Shown here: piece after piece, positions 59,170-64,000 of the stretch
Position numbering within the stretch: the stretch's first letter is position 1
Layout of the letters: every line of letters starts with the position of its first letter
NCBI RefSeq assembly: GCF_034190915.1
Contig: NW_026947503.1
Coordinates: 22,774,532 to 22,838,531, forward strand
Direction: 5' to 3'
Source: Cavia porcellus
Lineage: Eukaryota > Chordata > Mammalia > Rodentia > Caviidae
Length of the DNA stretch: 64,000 bases
Notes under the pieces: model-generated
The model's input: only the letters and a program-made list of their open reading frames with translations
What the model was told of the DNA's origin: nothing
The model's database searches: none
Program-made: the position numbers and the translations under genes

Positions 59170-62100
59170 AAGATAAAGAGGCAACAGCAGAAAGATAACA
59201 TATCAACAATAAACCAACATGTAACAGTTATAACTATTAATGTAAATGGTCTCAATTCACCAATTAAAAGAAACAGACTGGCAGAATGGATAATGAAACA
59301 ATATCCAATCATATCCTGTCTATAAGAAACCCATCTAACCGAAAAGGATACTCACAGACTGAAAGTCAAACGGATGGAAAACAATAAATACTTCATGCAA
59401 CAGGAACCGGGAAAAAAAAAGCAGGGGTACCTATTCTGTTTGCAGACAATGTGAACTTCAAACCAAGAATGATCAGAAGAGACAAAGAAGGTCACTACAT
59501 ACTGGTTAAGGGAAAACTTCCAGAGGAAGAGATAACAATCTTAAATTTATATGTGCCAAATTCCAGAGTACCCAGTTATACAAAGCAAGTATTAATAGAA
59601 ATGAAAAATCAATAAGCAATAATACAATTATAACAGGAGACCTTAACACACCATAGACAGCAAGGGACAGATCAACCAGACAGAAAATCAGCAAAGAAAT
59701 AAAAGAACTGAATCACACCTGTGAACAAATGGACTTTACAAACATATACAGAGTGTTCCATCCTACATCAGAATACGCATTCTTCTCAGCAGTACATGGG
59801 AAATTCTCTAAAATAGACCATATACTAGTCCACAAAACATACTTAAATAAATGCAAAACAGTTGAAATTACCCCATGCATGTTATCAGACCATAGCACTA
59901 TGAAACTAGAAATTAATTATAAAAGAAACTGCAAAAACACCACAATCACATGGAAATTCAATAACACAATCTTGAGCAATCAGTGGGTCACAGGGGAAAT
60001 TAAAAAAGAAATTAAACAATACCTGCAAGCAAATGAAAATACAAACACAACTTACCAGAATCTATGGGATGCAATGAAAGTGGTGCTCAGAGGAAAATTT
60101 ATGGCACAGAATTCCCACATCAGGAAAACAGAACCAATACAAATAAATAACCTGATGCTACACCTCAAACATCTAGAAAAAGAGAGCAAGTCAAGCCCAA
60201 AGCCAAAAGAAGGGAGAAACCTCTGAAAATCAGAGCAGAAATTAAAGCAATAGAGACTAAGAAAACAATCCAAAGAATAAATGAAAAAAGAATTGGTTAT
60301 TTGAAAGAATAAACAAAATTGATAAGTCCATGGCTAACATTATTTTAAAAAGGGGAAAAAGTTAAAAAGTTGAAATTCATGCAACAAAGAATGAAAAAGG
60401 CAAAATTACTACAGACTCTGTAGAAATGTAGAAGATCATCAAAACCTATTTTTAAAACTTCTATTCTCATAAGTTTGAAAACACAGAAGAAATAGACAGA
60501 TTCCTAGAAACATATGAAGTACCAAAGCTAAGTCAAGAAGATGTAAAACTGCTGACTAACCCAATTTCTATTAATCAAATTTAAAATGTAATTAAGTCCT
60601 TACCTACAAAGAAGAGCCCAGACCCAGACGGATTCACTGTGGAATTCTACAAAAAATACAAAGAAGACTTAATGCAAACACTCCTCAAACTCTTCAATGA
60701 AATTGAAAGGGAAGCAATCCTTCCTAAGTCATTCTTGGAAGTAAATATTACTCTAGTACGAAAACCTGAGAAAGACCCAACTAAAAAAGAGAACTATAGG
60801 CCAATCTCCCTAATGAATACAGATGCAAAAATCCTTAATAAAATATTGACAAATAGGATGCAGCAAATCGTCAAGAAGATTATACACCATGACCAAGTGG
60901 CATTCATCTTAGGCATGCAGGGGTGGTTCAACATATCTAAGTCAATAAATGTAATCCACCATATCAATGAAGCCAAAAGTAAGAATCACATGATCATTTC
61001 TATAGATGCAGAAAAAGCTTTTGATAAGGTCCAACATTCATTGATGATAAGAACCTTACAGAAAATTAGAATTTATGGTATTTACCTCAATATGATTAAG
61101 GCCATCTATGACAAACCAACAGCCAGTATCATGCTAAATGGCCAAAAAATGAAGGCCTTTACCTTAAAATCAGGCACAAGACAAGGATGTTCCTTATAAC
61201 TAATCCTATTTAATACATTACTGGAAATACTTGCCAGAGTAATTAGACAAGAGAGAGAAATAAAGAGATAAAGATAGGAAAAGAGGAAGTTAAATTATTA
61301 TTATTTGCACATGACATGATACTCTACATGGAAGACCCCCAAAACTCCATTGAAAGACTCCTAGATATAAAAAATAAATTCAGCAATGTAGCTGGATACA
61401 ACGTCAATACTCAAAATTCAACAGCATTCCTATACACTAAAAACAAAAACACAGAGAGAGAAATAGGAGAAGCCATAACCTTTACACTAGCATCCAAAAA
61501 AATGAAATACTTAAGAAATATTCTCACAAAAGAAGTGAAAGATCTATATAGTTATAATACACTGAAAAAAGAAATTGAAGAGGATCTCAGAAAATGGAAA
61601 GACATCCCTTGCTCATGGATAGAAAGAATAAATATTGTGAAAATGGCCATTTTCCCAAAATAGTTATACAGATTCAATGCAATCCCAATAAAAAAATACC
61701 ATCAACATGCCTCATAGATCTAAAGAAATCACTCCTAAAATTCATCTGGAGAGAGAAGAGACCTGGAATAGCAAAGACAGTTCTAAGCAGTAAAGGCAAG
61801 GCAGGAGGCATCATAATCCCTGACTTGAAGTTATACTACACAGCAATTGCAGTAAAATCAACATGGTACTGGAATCAAAACAGAGACGATGATCAATGGA
61901 ATAGATTAGAAGATACAACCACAAGTACAAACACACTCAACCATCTTATCTTTGATAAAAGGGCAAAACATATTCACTGGAAGAACAACTGTCTCTTTAA
62001 TAAATGGTGCTGGAAAAACTGGCTCTCCATATGCCAAACTAGACCCATGCCTATCACCATGTACTAAATTAAAATCTATATTGATGAAAGATCTGAATAT

Positions 62101-63007
62101 TAAAACAGAAGCACTAAATCTATTGGAAGAAAAGTTAGGTAAAATCCTTTAAGACATAGGGGTAGGTAGAGAATTCATGAATAGGAATCAAACCTCATGG
62201 GAAATACTTCCCACAGTCAATAACTGGGATAACCTCTTATAAAAAAGTTTCTGCATGTCGAAAGAAATTTCCAGCACAGTGAAATGAAAACCCACAAACT
62301 AGGAAAAAATATTAGTGAACAGTCCCTTCAATGGTCCTCTGTCTAAAACATACAAAGAATTTTAAAAATCAGACCCCGAAAATTCAAAGTTTCAATCCAA
62401 AAATGGGCATCTGAGATGAATACACACTTCTCAGGTAGAGAAATACAAATGGCAAATAAATACATGAAAAAGTGTTCTTCATCACTAGTCGTTAGAGAAA
62501 TGCAAATTAAAACCACACTGAGATACCATCTCACTCCTGAAAGAATGGCCAGGATCAAGAAAACCAACAACAACAAATGCTGGAGTGGCTGTGGGGAAAA
62601 AGTAACTCTCCTGCTCTGTTGGTGGGAGTGCAGACTGGTGCAACCATTGTGGAGGTCAGTCTGGAGATTTCCCAGAAATCTGGGAGTGGAAGTCACATTG
62701 GTTCCAGCTATTCCACTTCTAGGCATATTCCCAGAAGAACTGAAAGCATCATACCATAGTGATATATGTGCACCCGTTTATAGCAGCACAATTTGTAATA
62801 GCCAGATCTTGGAAACAACCAAAGTGTTCATCAATTAAGGAATGCACAAAAAAGTTGTGGTATTTTTATACAATGGAGTACTACTCAGCTATAAAGAAGG
62901 ATCACATTGAAATATTTATAAATAAGAGTGCGCAGCTTAAGACCATACTCATAAGCGAAATAGATCAAACTAACCTGTATAAATACCGAATAGTTTTCCT
63001 AGTGTAA
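59170..63007 (+). pseudogene. L1 ORF2 pseudogene (endonuclease / reverse transcriptase)
   Basis: ORF2p nicks target DNA and copies L1 RNA into it. The endonuclease starts with 'TINVNGLNSP' (59,231). A TAA at 59,323 precedes the 'ETHL' catalytic motif. 'FSKIDHIL' and 'LSDHS' sit in the open stretch 59,729-60,226. The reverse transcriptase stretch 60,639-61,199 has '[17 protein letters not shown]', '[10 protein letters not shown]' and 'GTRQGCSL'. The YADD-type box at 61,304-61,315 reads FAHD, so the first catalytic Asp is His. The C-terminal zinc knuckle (62,578-62,631) keeps its Cys residues, but the His is Leu (62,614). It ends with 'YTMEYYSAIKK' and stops at 63,007. Several frameshifts and stops separate these blocks, so it is dead. 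Confidence 0.93.
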
Positions 63008-63235
63008 GAAATGGTAAGAATACATAAAAGTATGTTGTAATCATGGTTCCCCATTATATTGCTTTGAAACCGTATAATGTTTTCATTCATTAGTTGAAAT
63101 GGTTTAATTATGAGTTGTTTGATTTTATTATCCATGATGGTCTGAACAGCTATTTGAAGAAAACAAGACATTATAATAGCTATTGCTAATTTAAAATCAT
63201 CTTGTTTTGATGTCCTACCAAGCTTTTTTTCTTCT
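63008..63235 (+). other. L1 3' UTR
   Basis: It follows the ORF2 stop and carries one clear copy of the 3' UTR module ('tggtctgaacagctatttga' then 'agaaaacaagacattata' and 'atagctattgct'). The module is shared with the fragments at 14.3-14.9, 32.3-33.0 and 39.8-40.4 kb. No clear poly(A) is seen at the end. Confidence 0.6.
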
Positions 63236-64000
63236 GTCTCCAAAAGAAATCTGACCTGGTATTGTATATGACTAAGTGCTCTTACACCATTCTGGTCCAG
63301 GAATCTTTCAAAGATTTAGGATTTTTCCTATTCTATGACTCTGCTCTTCCTTATGTCAATGCTTTTTGATAAAACTATACACAGACCACATCTATACTTT
63401 TAAAATTTTCTATAAATGATATTTTTAAAAGTAAAAAGAAGCAGGCAAATTAATCTAATAGTACATTGAATTCAAGCTAATATTTTCCACATACTATCAT
63501 CTTAACTATGCATTGCATCTAAGCCGGGATGCTAAATTTCATTAGAAATATATAGTCCCTATTTAAATGTGGATAAATTTTAGTTGAACACAAGTAGATC
63601 ATGATTCAAATAGATTTTAAAGTTTTCTAAAAACTACACTGGCCATTAGTTTCTAAATAGAAATTACTTAAAACTAAATAAAATTAAATTTTGATTTCAT
63701 CACATATATCGGCCATTTATTTTAGGACTCAGTAAGCCACACGTGGTTGGTGTCCCCTGTACTGGATAGAACAGGCCAAGAGTATTTCTTTTACTCATCT
63801 TTTCCACAAAGCTAGACCACTAACACTGTATCTTAATTCTAAACCAAGGAATGGAGGAGTGACAGAAAAATGGATTTGGTCTACTACACAAAGTGTGAGG
63901 GAGGGCTAGGATATATATTGCAACCTCTTGTTGGATGGATGTCTTCCTTGTTAACATTTTGTATATTAGTGGAGGGGAAAAGCAAAGGAGGAGATATTTA
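63236..64000. other. Unassigned AT-rich DNA
   Basis: No gene or repeat is recognised downstream of the L1. Confidence 0.5.

Larger units (their letters stand above)
57607..63235 (+). mobile_element. Near full-length L1 LINE (inactive)
   Basis: In order: a GC-rich repetitive 5' UTR (57,621-58,095), ORF1 (about 58,098-59,125), a short spacer, ORF2 (about 59,170-63,007) and a 3' UTR (63,008 to about 63,235). Total length is about 5.6 kb, close to a complete element. Both ORFs carry stops and frameshifts, so it cannot mobilise itself. An A-run at 57,592-57,604 precedes the 5' UTR. I could not find a poly(A) tail or a target duplication, so the 3' border is uncertain. Confidence 0.92.

Overview
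The window looks like a gene-poor, AT-rich stretch of a rodent nuclear genome. I find no convincing host protein-coding gene, tRNA, rRNA or CpG island. Nearly all long open frames lie in LINE-1 (L1) remnants, LTR sequence or simple repeats. The rodent call rests on three SINE types seen directly: ID elements (tRNA-Ala derived), B1 elements (7SL derived), and B1-then-ID dimers of the B1-dID type. B1-dID dimers are known from squirrel-related, dormouse and beaver/kangaroo-rat lineages, so a non-murid rodent is likely. The species cannot be fixed from this sequence.

Layout. 1-8 kb: unassigned AT-rich DNA, a MaLR-type LTR with a large GA expansion, an exon-like island (5,778-5,941) and a solo LTR (6,018-6,833). 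8-12 kb: a young ID SINE, two minus-strand L1 remnants, and an AT-rich block with 40- and 52-bp perfect palindromes between direct repeats. 13-17 kb: a nest of insertions. An old plus-strand L1 is split first by a ~1.1 kb composite (a 61/122-bp tandem array fused to an L1-type 3' UTR with an A-rich tail) and again by a second solo LTR of the family seen at 6 kb. Next to it lies a 5'-inverted L1 remnant. 17-38 kb: sparse old repeats (LTR/MaLR, DNA transposons, MIR, L2), dinucleotide arrays and two more ID SINEs. 38-42.5 kb: an L2 and a minus-strand L1 that keeps 5' UTR, ORF1 and 3' UTR but has lost most of ORF2. 42.6-57.4 kb: SINEs (ID, B1, B1-dID, MIR) in unassigned AT-rich DNA. 57.6-63.2 kb: a nearly full-length plus-strand L1 with an internally repetitive 5' UTR, a broken ORF1 and a broken ORF2.

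No gene circuit or defence-type system is present. The interesting material is retrotransposon biology: a possible non-autonomous composite element, a repeated module in L1 3' UTRs, a young ID subfamily with clean target-site duplications (TSDs), and the palindromic AT block. Two exon-like islands and three CTCF-like motifs are the only candidates for host function. Repeat family names come from recognition by eye, not from a library search.
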